From the IMG/VR virus record IMGVR_UViG_3300021407_000386, positions 1 to 32,304 of that record: DNA of 32,304 nucleotides; one strand, written 5' to 3'. Each line of letters opens with the position of its first letter. Within the stretch, counting starts at the first letter, position 1. Of this stretch, positions 32,024-32,304 are shown in pieces. Both the position numbers and the translations under genes were made by a program. This DNA comes from a virus. A model generated the notes under the pieces. It searched no databases and had not been told where the DNA came from. It saw only the letters and a program-made list of their open reading frames with translations.

Positions 32024-32304
32024 GGCCTTTCTCCTCGCGTAGGGCGTAACCCCGCTTCATAAAGAGCGTCAACCAAATTCTGCGCTTCCTCTTTCGTAAA
32101 GAACGTAGTCGCCGACTCGTTGCCCTGCATCTGTTGTTGACCCATGATGCAGCGTCCCGTCGGAATCAGTGCGTGGATGTGCAGTTCGTCCCGCATCACT
32201 GCTTTGGTGAACACGATGCTCACAACTCTCCCATAGTCCATGCGATCCACGAAGAACCGCCACGGCCCGACGACTTGTCTGTCCGTCATTTCTATCTCAC
32301 TCAT
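32020..32304 (-). CDS. Hypothetical protein at the right edge
   Basis: 94 residues from an ATG at the very last bases of the window; the true start may lie beyond the edge. It contains a strand-rich half (VGPWRFFVDRMDYGRVVSIV) and a helix (TKEEAQNLVDALYEAGL). No family recognised. Its stop overlaps the start of the 27-residue membrane protein. Confidence 0.65.
   Translation of the reverse strand: MSEIEMTDRQVVGPWRFFVDRMDYGRVVSIVFTKAVMRDELHIHALIPTGRCIMGQQQMQGNESATTFFTKEEAQNLVDALYEAGLRPTRGERP

Overview
The window is a stretch of a double-stranded DNA tailed-phage genome (or prophage) carrying the packaging, head and tail genes. Almost every gene lies on the minus strand, so the transcript reads from position 32304 down to 1. 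Genes are packed tightly: many start codons overlap the previous stop (ATGA, GTGA, TAATG). The large terminase, P22-like portal, N4-gp56-type coat protein, gp4-like adaptor and gp10-like tail hub, with no long tape-measure, sheath or tail-tube gene, point to a short-tailed (podovirus-like) uncultured Caudoviricetes member. The host cannot be named from this sequence; the many Sec-type signal peptides with paired cysteines suggest a bacterium with an exported, oxidising compartment (inference).

Layout in transcription order. (1) 32304-27596: an edge gene, micro-proteins, a putative small terminase, a zinc-ribbon protein, the large terminase, then small proteins including a GNAT-like protein and a 24-residue membrane protein. 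(2) 27524-21367: four Gln/Gly/Ala-rich proteins and a 1001-residue coiled-coil protein, probably the DNA-ejection set. One short plus-strand ORF with a signal peptide fills a gap between two of them. (3) 21370-20312: two exported beta-rich proteins. (4) 20299-13337: the portal, then a run of small zinc-finger-like proteins, a glycosyltransferase and a PurD-like ATP-grasp enzyme. (5) 13350-9449: scaffold, a small basic protein, another exported cysteine-rich protein, a 197-bp leader with a promoter-like element and two inverted repeats, the major capsid protein, a probable head decoration protein and two small acidic proteins. (6) 9363-1: adaptor, tail hub, fibre-tip proteins, a fibre with prism-type repeats, and a very large protein (over 1453 residues, open at the left edge) with a signal peptide, a glycoside-hydrolase-like core and Ala-Thr linkers.

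The most unusual feature is the set of seven minus-strand proteins with signal peptides, most of them cysteine-rich, embedded in the virion operon; virion proteins are normally assembled in the cytoplasm. Next come the ATP-grasp plus glycosyltransferase pair between portal and scaffold, which could modify the virion or a surface glycan, and the exported glycosidase-like protein. No tRNA, CRISPR array, insertion sequence, integrase, lysis enzyme or replication gene was seen.
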